Shown: positions 44,333 through 52,730, numbered from the stretch's first letter. The stretch: DNA of 64,000 nt from an uncultured Roseiflexaceae bacterium (GCA_937974195.1 CALJIC010000252.1:1-64000); one strand, 5' to 3'. Numbers and translations: made by a program. The notes: generated by a model not told the origin, from the letters alone.

Positions 44333-44361
44333 AGTATAGCAGACTTACGAAAGGATTTCAA
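44333..44361 (-). promoter_or_regulatory. Promoter of the HesB/IscA-type gene
   Basis: Minus strand: TTGAAA (44361-44356), a 17-nt spacer, then TATACT (44338-44333) with an upstream TGC extension. The predicted leader is ~42 nt. Confidence 0.7.
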
Positions 44362-44405
44362 TAACAAACTCGCCCGGCCGCGCCCGCCGCCGAAGCTGGC
44401 GAGAG

Positions 44406-45470
44406 CTAGCCGCCGAGCGACGACATGCCGCGCACCGTCGGCAGCACACCTTCCGGCAGGCCGTGGCCCCACGGCTTGATCGCGACCGCGTGGCGGATCA
44501 GCTGCTCGACCTCGTCGAGGCTCGCGCCCGCGCGGATGGCCGCCCGCAGGTCCACCTCGTCGTCGCGCAGCAGGCACAGGTGCAGCCGGCCGTCGGAGGT
44601 GAGCCGCATGCGGTTGCAGGTGGCGCAGAACGGGTCGCTCACCGAGCTGATGAAGCCGATCTTGCCCTTCGCGCCCGGCAGCCGGTAGCGGCGCGCCGAC
44701 TCCGAGGGGGCCATCCCGAGATCCTCCAGCGGCCCGTAGACCCGCTGCAGCTGCTCGATCAGCTCGGCGCTCTTCACCACGCCGTCGTTGGCCACGTCGG
44801 CCACGCCCGTGAGCGGCATCACCTCGATGAAGCGCATCTCCCACGGCCGGTCCAGCGTCAGCCCGGCCAGCCGCGGCACCTCATCGTCGTTCATCCCGCG
44901 CACGACCACCGCGTTGAGCTTGATCGGGTGCAGCCCGACGCGCTCGGCCTCCTCGATGCCGGCCCACACCTGCTCCAGCCTGCCGCCGCGGGTCATGCGG
45001 CGGAACTTCTCGGCGTCGAGCGTGTCGATGCTGATGTTCACCCGGTCGAGCCCGGCCTCCTTGAGCGGCCCGGCGAGCTTCTGCAGGCGCACCGCGTTGG
45101 TGGTCATCGCGATGTGTTCGATGCCGGGCGTGGCCTTGATCTCCCGCACGATCTCGACCAGGTCCGGCCGCAGTGTCGGCTCGCCGCCGGTGAGGCGGAT
45201 CTTCTGGAACCCGGCGCGCGCGGCCGCCCGCACCACCAGCAGCAGCTCGTCCGTGGTCAGCAGCTCGGGCCGCGGCAGGAACTGCATGCCGATCGCGGGC
45301 ATACAGTAGACGCAGCGCATGTTGCAGCGGTCGGTGAGCGAGATGCGCAGGTAGTTGATCCGCCGGCCGTAGGCGTCGAGCGCCGGCGCGTCGGTCGGGT
45401 ACTGCGGGCGCGCCACCGGCTCGGGGGTGTACAGCGGGATCGTTGTCTTCCGCACGTCTTCGGGCTTCAT
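44406..45470 (-). CDS. moaA: GTP 3',8-cyclase (molybdenum cofactor biosynthesis protein A)
   Basis: MoaA is a radical-SAM enzyme that converts GTP to 3',8-cyclo-dihydro-GTP, the first step of molybdopterin synthesis. The 354-residue protein has the SAM-cluster motif DRCNMRCVYCMP (Cys49, 53, 56), LTGGEPTLRPDL, NISIDTLD, and the C-terminal cluster Cys282, Cys285, Cys299 in DPFCATCNRMRLTSDGRLHLCL. The catalytic C-terminal Gly-Gly tail (MSSLGG) is intact. No MoaC, MoaE or MoeA gene is in the window. Confidence 0.96.
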   Translation of the reverse strand: MKPEDVRKTTIPLYTPEPVARPQYPTDAPALDAYGRRINYLRISLTDRCNMRCVYCMPAIGMQFLPRPELLTTDELLLVVRAAARAGFQKIRLTGGEPTLRPDLVEIVREIKATPGIEHIAMTTNAVRLQKLAGPLKEAGLDRVNISIDTLDAEKFRRMTRGGRLEQVWAGIEEAERVGLHPIKLNAVVVRGMNDDEVPRLAGLTLDRPWEMRFIEVMPLTGVADVANDGVVKSAELIEQLQRVYGPLEDLGMAPSESARRYRLPGAKGKIGFISSVSDPFCATCNRMRLTSDGRLHLCLLRDDEVDLRAAIRAGASLDEVEQLIRHAVAIKPWGHGLPEGVLPTVRGMSSLGG

Positions 45471-45491
45471 AAGTGTCCCTCGTCGCGGTGT

Positions 45492-45513
45492 GGGACGGAG
45501 CGCGCTCCGTCCC
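45492..45513. repeat. GGGACGGAG palindrome between Mrp and moaA
   Basis: GGGACGGAG-CGCG-CTCCGTCCC is a perfect 9-bp inverted repeat followed by TAC, a sibling of 35739-35760. It may act as a terminator or mRNA processing hairpin between the Mrp and moaA genes. Confidence 0.6.
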
Positions 45514-45523
45514 TACTCCATCC

Positions 45524-46627
45524 CTACTCTGCGTACTCCATCACGCTCACCCGCGCCGCGAGCTTCCTGGCGATCTCGCGGAACGCCTCGGCGTAGGCGT
45601 CCGGCTCATCGCTGATCACCGCCGGCAGGCCGCGGTCGCCGCCCTCGCGGATGCTCACCCCGATCGGGATCTGGCCGAGCAGCGGCACCCCGATCTGGCC
45701 GGCCAGCCGCGCCGCGCCCCCGACGCCGAAGATGTCGTAGCGCTTCCCGGTGTCCGGCGCGATGAAGTAGGCCATGTTCTCGACGATCCCGAGCAGCGGC
45801 ACGTTGACCTTCTTGAACATCTCCATGCTCTTCAGCACGTCCAGCGTCGCCACCTGCTGCGGCGTCGTCACCGTCACGGCGCCGGTGAGCCCCACGTTCT
45901 GCAGCGACTGCGCCAGCGTGAGCGCGATGTCGCCCGTGCCGGGGGGCATGTCGATGATCAGGTAGTCGAGCGGCGCCCAGTCCACCTGGTACAGGAACTG
46001 GCGCAGCAGCTGCGAGACCATCGGCCCGCGCCAGATCACCGGCTGCCGGTCGTCCACCAGAAAGCCGACCGAGATCACCTTGATGCCGTGGGCCTCGATC
46101 GGGACGATCGCCTGGGAGCCGTCCGGCTTGGTGATGCCCTCTGGCTGGCGGCCGGTCACGCCCATCATGAGCGGCACCGACGGGCCGTACACGTCGGCGT
46201 CGAGCAGCCCGACCGCCGCGCCCTCCTGGGCCAGCGCCACCGCCAGGTTCACGGCGACGGTGGACTTCCCCACGCCGCCCTTGCCGGCCGACACCGCGAT
46301 CACGTGGCTGACGCCCGGGATGGCCGCCTTCTCCATGATCCCGCCGCGCGGGCGCACCTGGGCGGTGAACTCGATCGAGACCTCTTCGGGCCGGAGGCCG
46401 AGCTGGCGTTCGAGCGCCTCCTCACATTCGCGCTTGATCCGGTCCTTGAGCGGGCAGGCTGGCGTAGTGAGCTCGATGGCGAAGCTGACGCGCCGGCCGT
46501 CGATCGCCAGATCCTTGATCATGCGCCGCGACACCAGGTCCCCGCCGAGCTCCGGCTCCTGGACGGTGCCGAGCGCCTGCAGGACCGCCTGCTCGGTGAT
46601 GTTGCCCGAATGAGAGAAGAGACCCAT
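45524..46627 (-). CDS. Mrp/ApbC-type Fe-S carrier ATPase with MIP18 domain
   Basis: The 367-residue protein has an N-terminal MIP18/DUF59 domain (TEQAVLQALGTVQEPELGGDLVSRRMIKDL) and a deviant-Walker P-loop ATPase: AGKGGVGKSTVAVNLAVAL (115-133), DADVYGPSVPLMMGV, IIDMPPGTGDIALTL. Family members load and transfer [4Fe-4S] clusters. The usual CPxC pair after ENMxYF is replaced (ENMAYFIAPDTGKRYDIFG), as in some cyanobacterial/plastid-type members. ATG 46627 has CGGAG upstream. The predicted promoter at 46805 implies a ~170-nt leader with a hairpin. Confidence 0.9.
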   Translation of the reverse strand: MGLFSHSGNITEQAVLQALGTVQEPELGGDLVSRRMIKDLAIDGRRVSFAIELTTPACPLKDRIKRECEEALERQLGLRPEEVSIEFTAQVRPRGGIMEKAAIPGVSHVIAVSAGKGGVGKSTVAVNLAVALAQEGAAVGLLDADVYGPSVPLMMGVTGRQPEGITKPDGSQAIVPIEAHGIKVISVGFLVDDRQPVIWRGPMVSQLLRQFLYQVDWAPLDYLIIDMPPGTGDIALTLAQSLQNVGLTGAVTVTTPQQVATLDVLKSMEMFKKVNVPLLGIVENMAYFIAPDTGKRYDIFGVGGAARLAGQIGVPLLGQIPIGVSIREGGDRGLPAVISDEPDAYAEAFREIARKLAARVSVMEYAE

Positions 46628-46722
46628 CGATACCAACTCCGGTCTATTTGCGCGACTTACGCGGCGGCCTCCCCGCTGGGAAGTGCGGTCGGCGGCAACC
46701 GCGTAACTCTGTCTATTTCGGT

Positions 46723-46757
46723 GTTGCTGTGGGGCGGCAACGCCGCGCCACAGCAAC
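46723..46757 (-). other. Hairpin in the predicted Mrp leader
   Basis: GTTGCTGTGG (46723-46732) and CCACAGCAAC (46748-46757) form a perfect 10-bp stem with further internal GGCG/CGCC pairing. It lies between the promoter at 46805 and the Mrp start and could be regulatory; nothing ties it to a known riboswitch. Confidence 0.5.
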
Positions 46758-46804
46758 GTACAAACACATCAGAATGCGGCCTGGCCGGGCATCGCTTCAG
46801 GCCG

Positions 46805-46813
46805 ATTATAGCA
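46805..46813 (-). promoter_or_regulatory. Extended -10 promoter of Mrp gene
   Basis: TGCTATAAT on the minus strand (46813-46805) is a perfect extended -10, just past the stop of the upstream ferredoxin gene. Confidence 0.6.
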
Positions 46814-46844
46814 CATTTCAAAAGCGAATGCTATCGAAAGTGCG

Positions 46845-47153
46845 CTAGGCGTGCGGAGAGGCCGGGCGGTGCAACAGCTCCTCCACCGGCCGGTCGCCCG
46901 CGAGGTGCTCGGCCACGATACGCCGCAGCCGCTCGGCGGTCAGCTGCGAGTAGTGGTACGGCCCGGGCCACACGGTCGCGTTCGGCGCATCGTCGCAGCG
47001 GTTCTGGCAGCCGCTCACGCGCACCTCGACCGCCTCGTCGATCCCGAGTGCCCACAGCTCGTCCTCCAGCACGCGCAGCAGGGCGTCCCGGCCGGCGGCG
47101 GTGCAGTGCACGCCGGCGCAGAGATAGATGCGGTGCTGCTTCGGATCGGCCAT
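46845..47153 (-). CDS. Thioredoxin-like [2Fe-2S] ferredoxin
   Basis: The 102-residue protein has the thioredoxin-fold 2Fe-2S motif with Cys12 and Cys17 (LCAGVHCTAAG), and Cys49 and Cys53 (VSGCQNRCDDAPNATVWPGP). It resembles the NuoE/HoxE-like and Shethna-type small ferredoxins; the electron partner is unknown. I chose ATG 47153; an in-frame ATG at 47171 adds six residues. It sits between the ABC efflux operon and the Mrp gene on the same strand. Confidence 0.85.
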   Translation of the reverse strand: MADPKQHRIYLCAGVHCTAAGRDALLRVLEDELWALGIDEAVEVRVSGCQNRCDDAPNATVWPGPYHYSQLTAERLRRIVAEHLAGDRPVEELLHRPASPHA

Positions 47154-47212
47154 GGGTGTATTGTAGCCCATGTTGGGCCCGAGCGCGGTGCGCGCTCGCT
47201 GAGAAATGCCGC

Positions 47213-48148
47213 TCACCCGGCCTGGCCGCCGATCAGCGCCACGAAGACATCCTCGAGCGACGGCTCGATCCGCTCGGCGCGCGCCTCCTCGACGCCGGCC
47301 TCGCGCAGCGCCCGCACGATCTCCCCGGCGCGCCGGGCGGCATCGTCCACGACCGCGTGCAGGCGCGCCCCGTGCGGCGCCACCTCGCGGACGCCGGGCA
47401 GCCCAGCCGCCACCTCGCGCGCTCGGTCCTGCGGCGTCCCCTCGATCTCCAGCACGTGGCCGTCGATCGCGCTGCGCTTCAGCGCGGCCGGCGTGTCCAG
47501 CGCCACCAGCCGCCCCGCGAACATCAGCCCGATGCGGTTGCAGTGCTCGGCCTCGTCCATGAAGTGGGTCGTCACGAACACCGTCACGCCGCCGGCCGCG
47601 AACTCGTAGATCAGCTCCCAGAAGGCGCGCCGGGCGTCCGGGTCCACCCCGCTGGTCGGCTCGTCCAGGAACAGCACCCGCGGCCGGTGGACGATCGCGC
47701 AGCCGAGCGCCAGCCGCTGCCGCCAGCCGCCCGAGAGATTGCTGACCAGCTCGCCGTCGCGCCCCTCCAGCCCGGCGAGCGCGATCAGCTCGGCGATGCG
47801 CGCGCTCCGCTCGTGACGCGGGATGCCGTACACCGACGCGTAGAACTGCAGGTTCTCCCGCACCGTCAGATCGGGGTACAGGCTGAACTTCTGCGACATG
47901 TACCCGATCTGGGCGCGGATGGCCTCGGCCTGGCGCGTCACGTCCAGCCCCAGCACCCGCGCGCTGCCGCTGCTCGGCTGAAGCAGCCCGCACAGCATGC
48001 GAATGGTGGTTGTCTTGCCCGAGCCGTTCGACCCCAGGAAGCCGAACACTTCGCCGGTCCGCACCTGGAGCGAGACGTCGTCCACGGCGACGAACGGGCC
48101 GAAGCGGCGGGTCAGGTGCTCGGTCTCGACTGCGAATGTGGCCTGCAT
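47213..48148 (-). CDS. ABC-2 type transporter ATP-binding protein (second ATPase)
   Basis: The 311-residue ATPase has Walker A GSNGSGKTTTIRML, the Q-loop region YMSQKFSLYPDLTVREN, signature LSGGWRQRLALG, Walker B VLFLDEPTSGVDPDARR and the H-loop TTHFMDEAE. A C-terminal DUF4162-like domain covers ~220-310. Its start follows the stop of the first ATPase by one base, so the two are translationally coupled. Together they match the two halves of YbhF-type fused ATPases. It belongs to the minus-strand efflux operon. Confidence 0.92.
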   Translation of the reverse strand: MQATFAVETEHLTRRFGPFVAVDDVSLQVRTGEVFGFLGSNGSGKTTTIRMLCGLLQPSSGSARVLGLDVTRQAEAIRAQIGYMSQKFSLYPDLTVRENLQFYASVYGIPRHERSARIAELIALAGLEGRDGELVSNLSGGWRQRLALGCAIVHRPRVLFLDEPTSGVDPDARRAFWELIYEFAAGGVTVFVTTHFMDEAEHCNRIGLMFAGRLVALDTPAALKRSAIDGHVLEIEGTPQDRAREVAAGLPGVREVAPHGARLHAVVDDAARRAGEIVRALREAGVEEARAERIEPSLEDVFVALIGGQAG

Positions 48149-48149
48149 A

Positions 48150-49079
48150 TCAGCCCGCCGTGCTGCTCAGATGCATGTAGACATCCTCCATCGTCGGCGC
48201 CACCCGCCGCATCCCCTCCACCGTCACACCGGCGGCGGCCAGCGCCTCACGCAGCGCCGCCTCGTCGGGCGCCGTGTCCGTCACGACGTGCAGCCGGTCG
48301 CCGAGCGCCTGGACGGTACGCACGCCTGGTGCCGCGCGCAGCGTCTGGCGAGCCACATCGCGCGGCGCCGCCTGCACCTCGAGGATCGTCCCCGAGACCA
48401 GGCGCTGCAGCTCGCGGGGCGTGCCGCTCGCCAGCAGCCGGCCCGCGCGCATGAACGCCACGGCGTGGCAGCGGTCGGCCTCGTCCATGTAGGGCGTCGA
48501 GACCAGCACGGTTGCGCCGTGCTCCAGCACCGCCTCGCGCAGGATGTCCCAGAACTCGCGCCGCGAGATGGGGTCGACGCCGGTGGTCGGCTCGTCCAGG
48601 AACAGCACCTGCGGGCGGTGGATGAGCGCGCAGGCCAGGGCCAGCTTCTGCTTCATCCCGCCCGAGAGCGCCTCGGCCCGCCGGTTGCGGAACGGCCAGA
48701 GCTGGCTGAAGTCCAGCAGCCGCTTGGTGAGCTCGGCCTGGGCGCGGCGGGGCACGCCGTACACGTCGGCGAAGAAGCGCATGTTCTCCTCCACCGTCAG
48801 GTCGCCGTACAGCCCGAAGCGCTGCGCCACGTAGCCGATGCGGAGCCGCACCGCCTCAGGCTCCCGCGCGATGTCCAGGCCGGCCACCAGCGCACGCCCG
48901 CTGTCGGGGGCGAGGGCGCCGCACAGCATGCGGATCGTCGTCGTCTTGCCGGCGCCGTCCGGCCCCACCAGGCCGTAGATCGTGCCGCGCGGCACCTGCA
49001 GATCCAGGCCGTCCACGGCGCGCATGGCGCCGAAGGAGCGCGTCAGGCCCGCGGTCTCTATGGCGAGTGATTCGTTCAC
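48150..49079 (-). CDS. ABC-2 type transporter ATP-binding protein (first ATPase)
   Basis: The 309-residue ATPase has Walker A GPDGAGKTTTIRML, YVAQRFGLYGDLTVEEN, signature LSGGMKQKLALACAL, Walker B VLFLDEPTTGVDPISRR and STPYMDEADRC at the H-loop, where Tyr replaces the usual His (degenerate). It starts at GTG 49079 with GGAGG 8 nt upstream. The Asp in GPDGAGKT is as in YbhF N-terminal halves. Its partner is the next ATPase; the heterodimer probably has one degenerate site. Confidence 0.92.
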   Translation of the reverse strand: MNESLAIETAGLTRSFGAMRAVDGLDLQVPRGTIYGLVGPDGAGKTTTIRMLCGALAPDSGRALVAGLDIAREPEAVRLRIGYVAQRFGLYGDLTVEENMRFFADVYGVPRRAQAELTKRLLDFSQLWPFRNRRAEALSGGMKQKLALACALIHRPQVLFLDEPTTGVDPISRREFWDILREAVLEHGATVLVSTPYMDEADRCHAVAFMRAGRLLASGTPRELQRLVSGTILEVQAAPRDVARQTLRAAPGVRTVQALGDRLHVVTDTAPDEAALREALAAAGVTVEGMRRVAPTMEDVYMHLSSTAG

Positions 49080-49103
49080 CGCTCAACCTCCGCTGGCGGC
49101 CGC

Positions 49104-50732
49104 TCAGTCCTCGAGCAGGATCGCGTCCGCCGGCATGCCCGGCTTCAGCGCCTGGTCCGGGTTCGGCAGCTCGATGCGCACCGCGAACACCGTGGTCGCG
49201 CGCTCCTCCTTGGTCTGGATGTTGCGCGGCGTAAACTCGGCCTTCTGGGCGATGAAGGTCACGCGGCCCTCGAAGACCCGGCCGGGGAAGCTGTCCACCG
49301 TCACGTGCGCCACCTGCCCCTGCTGCACCCGCCCGATGTCGGCCTCGCCGATGTAGATCGTCACGGACACGCTGTCGAGCGCGCCGACGGTCAGCAGCGG
49401 GGCGCCGGGGCTGACCTGCTCGCCCTCGCGCACCGACTGGCTCAGCACGATGCCGGCGCGCGGCGCCGTGAGCGTCGCCTTCTCGAGCTGCACCTCCACC
49501 TGGCGCTGGGCGGCGCGGGCCTGCGCCAGCTGCGCCTCGGCCGCCTGCACCTGCTCGCTCCGCGCCCCGCTGCGGATCATCTCCAGCTGGGCCTGGGCCT
49601 GCGCCAGCTGCGCCTCGAGCATCTCGAGCTGCGCGCGGGCCTGGTCGGCGGCGGCCCTGAGCTGCTGCGGATTCTCGCGGATGGCCAGCACCGCGTCGAG
49701 CGTCCGCTGCGCCGCGGCGAGCGCCGTCTCGGCCTGCGCCAGGTCCTCCGGCGTCGCCCCGCTCCTGGCCTTGGCCAGCGCGGCGTCGGCGGCCTTGAGC
49801 TGCTGCTCCGCGGCCTGCACGCCGGTCACCTCCGCCTGCCGCGCCGCCTCGGCCTGCGCCAGCGCCAGCTCGACCGCCTCCTCGGCCTGCTTGAGCGCCG
49901 CCTCGGCCTGCACGAACTGGGCGTAGTACTGCTCCTGCAGCCCGCCGCTCGCCTCGTTCGGCACCTCGCGCACCCCCTGCGCCGTGCTCACGCGCGCCTC
50001 GGGCTGGATCGGGTCGCGGCCGGTCTCCTGTACGTAGGTCCAGTTGTACTTCGCCTGCGCGTAGCGCGCCTGGGCCTGCGTGAGCGCCTGGGCCGCCTGC
50101 TCCACCGCCGCCTCGGCCTGGGTCTTGGCGATCGAGAGCCGGTCGCGGGTGGCCTGCAGGTTGACCTGCGCCTGGGCCAGGGCGGCCTCGGCGGCGGCGA
50201 TGTCCTCCGGGCGCGTGCCGGCCCGCAGCTTCTCCAGCGTGCGCTGGGCGGCGTCCCGGGCGGCGCGCGCCTGCGCCACCTGCACGTCCAGCTCCTGCGG
50301 GTTCTCGAGGACCGCCAGCGCGTTCTCGTAGGCCCGCTGCGCCCCGTCGCGCGCGGCGCGCGCCTGCGCCACCTGCGCCTCGGCCGCCGCGATCTCCTCG
50401 GGGCGCGCCCCGGCCCTGACCAGCGCCAGGTTGGCTTCGGCCATCTGCACTGCGGCCCTGGCCTGCTCGAGCTGCGCCTCCTGCAGCGCCGTGTCGAGCT
50501 GCGCCAGCACGTCGCCCGCCTGCACCGCGTCGCCCTCGTCCACCAGCAGCTGCTTGACCCGCCCCGACACCTCGGCCGTGATCAGCACGTCTTCGGCCTC
50601 GATCGTCCCCGAGCCGCTCAGCTGCGTCGCCGCGCTGGCCTGCGCCTCCCGCTGCGCCCACCACCAGTAGCCGCCGCCCACGAAAGCCAGGATCAGAACC
50701 ACCGGCAGCACTATTCGAATACGCTGGTGCAT
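49104..50732 (-). CDS. HlyD/YbhG-type periplasmic adaptor with expanded coiled coil
   Basis: The 542-residue membrane-fusion-like adaptor has an N-terminal transmembrane anchor (IVLPVVLILAFVGGGYWWW) and a biotinyl-lipoyl-like half (GTIEAEDVLITAEVSGRVKQLLVDEGDAVQAGDVLAQLD). A ~330-residue Ala/Gln/Glu-rich coiled coil follows. The returning barrel domain has LTAPRAGIVLSQSVREGEQVSPGAPLLTVG. Usual YbhG-type proteins are ~330 residues. The excess comes from four copies of an R(A/S)GxxPExxxxAE unit (for example RAGARPEEIAAAEAQVAQA). ATG 50732 has GAGGAG upstream. It acts with the permease and ATPases in export. Confidence 0.9.
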   Translation of the reverse strand: MHQRIRIVLPVVLILAFVGGGYWWWAQREAQASAATQLSGSGTIEAEDVLITAEVSGRVKQLLVDEGDAVQAGDVLAQLDTALQEAQLEQARAAVQMAEANLALVRAGARPEEIAAAEAQVAQARAARDGAQRAYENALAVLENPQELDVQVAQARAARDAAQRTLEKLRAGTRPEDIAAAEAALAQAQVNLQATRDRLSIAKTQAEAAVEQAAQALTQAQARYAQAKYNWTYVQETGRDPIQPEARVSTAQGVREVPNEASGGLQEQYYAQFVQAEAALKQAEEAVELALAQAEAARQAEVTGVQAAEQQLKAADAALAKARSGATPEDLAQAETALAAAQRTLDAVLAIRENPQQLRAAADQARAQLEMLEAQLAQAQAQLEMIRSGARSEQVQAAEAQLAQARAAQRQVEVQLEKATLTAPRAGIVLSQSVREGEQVSPGAPLLTVGALDSVSVTIYIGEADIGRVQQGQVAHVTVDSFPGRVFEGRVTFIAQKAEFTPRNIQTKEERATTVFAVRIELPNPDQALKPGMPADAILLED

Positions 50733-50750
50733 CTCGCTTCTCCTCAGCAG

Positions 50751-51881
50751 TTAGTCAAGCCGCTTTCTGAACCTCACCGACGCCAGTACCACCAGCACCG
50801 CGCCGAAGATCGCCAGCGCTCCGATCTGCGGCGTGAGCGCCGCCACATCAACGCCCTTGATCACGATGCCGCGCACCACGACCAGAAAGTAGGTCAGCGG
50901 CACCAGCCCGCTCACCGCCTGCAGGAAGCCGGGCATCGCCGCCACCGGGTAGATGAAGCCGGAGAGAAACACCGACGGCAGCAGGGTCAGGAACGTCAGC
51001 AGAAACGCCTCCTGCTGCGTGTTCGCCACCGTCGAGATCAGCAGGCCGATGCCGAGCGTCGAGAACAGGAACAGGCACGAGATCGCCAGCAGCAGCGCGA
51101 CGCCGCCCCGGATCGGCACGCCGAACCACAGCGTGCCGAGCAGCAGCACCTCGACCATAATCAGCAGCGCCACCAGCGCGTAGGGCAGGATCTTGCCGAG
51201 GATCAGCTCGAACGGCCGGATCGGCGTGACGATCAGCTGCTCGATCGTCCCGCGCTCGCGCTCGCGCACGATCGCCGAGGCGGTCAGCAGCGTCGCCTGG
51301 AGCTGGAGCACCAGCCCGATCAGCCCCGGGATCATGAACACGGCGCTGGCCATGTCCGGGTTGTACCAGACGCGCGTCCGCACCTCGAGCGGCGCGGCGA
51401 TGCCCGCCGTCTGCCCGCGGCGCTCCAGCGCCCGCAGCTGCACGTCGGTCGCCACCGACTGGCCGATCAGCCCGGCCGACGAGAGCGCCGAGGAGGCGAC
51501 CGACGGGTCCGAGCCGTCCAGCACGAACGCCACCGCCGCCCCGCGCCCGCCCAGCAGGTCCGCGGCGTAGGTCGGCGGGATCACCAGGCCGGCGCGCGCC
51601 TCGCCGCCGTCGATCAGCGCGGCCAGCTCCTGCTCGCTGCCGACGTAGCGCGCGACGGCGAACTGCCCCGACTGGACGAAGGCGTCCACGAGCTCGCGGC
51701 TCTCGCGCGAGCGGTCCTGGTCGTACACCGCCAGCGGCACGTCGCGCACGTCGGTCGCCGTCGCGTACCCGAGCAGGATCAGCTGCATCAGCGGCGCGAC
51801 GAACATCACCGCCAGCGTCCGCGGGTCGCGGAAGATGTGGATGAACTCCTTGCGCATGATCGGCGCGACTCGTGAGAGCAT
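50751..51881 (-). CDS. ABC-2 type efflux permease
   Basis: The 376-residue permease has an N-terminal helix (RTLAVMFVAPLMQLILLGYATA), an extracytoplasmic domain (~40-175) and five further C-terminal helices. ERERGTIEQLIVTPIRPFELILGKILPY is the ABC-2 connecting-helix signature, as in YbhS/YbhR and YhhJ-like exporters. It is first in the operon (ATG 51881, GGAGG six bases upstream), behind a TetR-type operator at 51903-51920. Only one permease gene is present, although the related YbhFSR systems have two, so it probably homodimerises. Confidence 0.9.
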   Translation of the reverse strand: MLSRVAPIMRKEFIHIFRDPRTLAVMFVAPLMQLILLGYATATDVRDVPLAVYDQDRSRESRELVDAFVQSGQFAVARYVGSEQELAALIDGGEARAGLVIPPTYAADLLGGRGAAVAFVLDGSDPSVASSALSSAGLIGQSVATDVQLRALERRGQTAGIAAPLEVRTRVWYNPDMASAVFMIPGLIGLVLQLQATLLTASAIVRERERGTIEQLIVTPIRPFELILGKILPYALVALLIMVEVLLLGTLWFGVPIRGGVALLLAISCLFLFSTLGIGLLISTVANTQQEAFLLTFLTLLPSVFLSGFIYPVAAMPGFLQAVSGLVPLTYFLVVVRGIVIKGVDVAALTPQIGALAIFGAVLVVLASVRFRKRLD

Positions 51882-51902
51882 CGGCGCCTCCTCTCGTCCA
51901 TC

Positions 51903-51920
51903 TGATTGATTAGTCAATCA
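51903..51920. promoter_or_regulatory. TetR operator site A, upstream of efflux permease
   Basis: TGATTGA-TTAG-TCAATCA is a perfect inverted repeat with 7-bp arms and a 4-bp spacer. It is identical in its arms to site B near the tetR start, supporting control of the efflux operon by the TetR protein. Confidence 0.75.
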
Positions 51921-51983
51921 AAACGCGCCACACGTCGGCTGCGCGGGTATCTGGGAACGTTCGTGCAGGCCAGCGGCGGCTAC

Positions 51984-52619
51984 CTAGCCTTCGGCCCCCG
52001 ACCCTTCGGCTTCCAGCCCGTGCAGGAAGATCTCGACGGCGTTGCGCACCACCTCCTCGTCCGAGGTAGCCTGGGCCTCCGGCTGGCGGAAGATCTCGCG
52101 GACGAAGATGTGCGCGAGGAACATGCCGACGAAGCTGCGCGTCGCGATCAGCGAGTCGTGCGGTCTCAGGCGCCCCAGCTCCACCTGGTGCTCCAGGTAG
52201 CGCTTGATCAGGTTGAAGATCCGGCTGACGAGCGTCTGGTACATCATCTCCGAGATCTGCGGGAAGCGGATCGCCTCGCTCACCAGCATGCGCAGCACCG
52301 CGGCGTTCCCGGGCGACCCCGCGGCGCTCAGGTAGCTGCGCCCGATCAGCGCCAGCCCCTCGCGCGGCGGGAGCTCCATCAGCTGCTCCGGGTGCATCGC
52401 CAGGCTGACCATCGGCGCCCGGTCCTGGATGATGGAGAAGAACAGGTCCTGCTTATCCTTGAAGTAGTGGTAGATCAGCCCGGGCGAGATGCCGCCCGCG
52501 GCCTCAGCGATATCCTTGTTCGTCGCCTTCTGGAAGCCCTTGGTGCTGAACACCCGCAGCGCCGCCTCCATGATCTGCTGCCGCCGGTCGCCGCTCTCAG
52601 GGTGCTGAGTGTCCGCCAT
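51984..52619 (-). CDS. TetR/AcrR-family repressor of the efflux operon
   Basis: The 211-residue regulator has a TetR helix-turn-helix at ~10-60 (RRQQIMEAALRVFSTKGFQKATNKDIAEAAGGISPGLIYHYFKDKQDLF) and a helical ligand/dimer domain. It lies upstream of the permease gene on the same strand. Three copies of the palindrome TGAYTGA-N4-TCAATCA flank its own promoter and the permease promoter, so it is predicted to repress itself and the exporter until a ligand binds. ATG 52619 is used; AAGGAG lies ~13 nt upstream. The in-frame GTG at 52658 would overlap that site. Confidence 0.92.
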   Translation of the reverse strand: MADTQHPESGDRRQQIMEAALRVFSTKGFQKATNKDIAEAAGGISPGLIYHYFKDKQDLFFSIIQDRAPMVSLAMHPEQLMELPPREGLALIGRSYLSAAGSPGNAAVLRMLVSEAIRFPQISEMMYQTLVSRIFNLIKRYLEHQVELGRLRPHDSLIATRSFVGMFLAHIFVREIFRQPEAQATSDEEVVRNAVEIFLHGLEAEGSGAEG

Positions 52620-52659
52620 TGTGGTCTGCTTTCTCCTTTTCTGGCGGCAGAGCGCCACG

Positions 52660-52677
52660 TGATTGATCAGTCAATCA
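52660..52677. promoter_or_regulatory. TetR operator site B
   Basis: TGATTGA-TCAG-TCAATCA, a perfect 7-4-7 palindrome just downstream of the tetR promoter. Its arms are identical to site A at 51903. Confidence 0.75.
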
Positions 52678-52686
52678 ACTGTCGCC

Positions 52687-52715
52687 ATTATACAGGCGGT
52701 TGACTGACGAGTCAA
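52687..52715 (-). promoter_or_regulatory. tetR promoter
   Basis: Minus strand: TTGACT (52715-52710), exactly 17 nt, then perfect TATAAT (52692-52687). The -35 lies inside operator C and operator B follows the start site, an autorepression layout. Confidence 0.8.
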
Positions 52716-52718
52716 TCA
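52701..52718. promoter_or_regulatory. TetR operator site C
   Basis: TGACTGA-CGAG-TCAATCA matches sites A and B with one arm mismatch and overlaps the -35 of the tetR promoter. Confidence 0.7.
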
Positions 52719-52730
52719 TAGATTTATTGT

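Noticed and set aside
47159..47164. TACAAT on the minus strand as a -10 for the ferredoxin gene
   Set aside because: It would leave almost no leader and lacks a -35; the ferredoxin gene could instead be read from the efflux operon.
45473..51875. Long plus-strand open frames opposite the Mrp, ABC and HlyD genes
   Set aside because: They are antisense shadows; the minus-strand products have full catalytic motifs and ribosome-binding sites.
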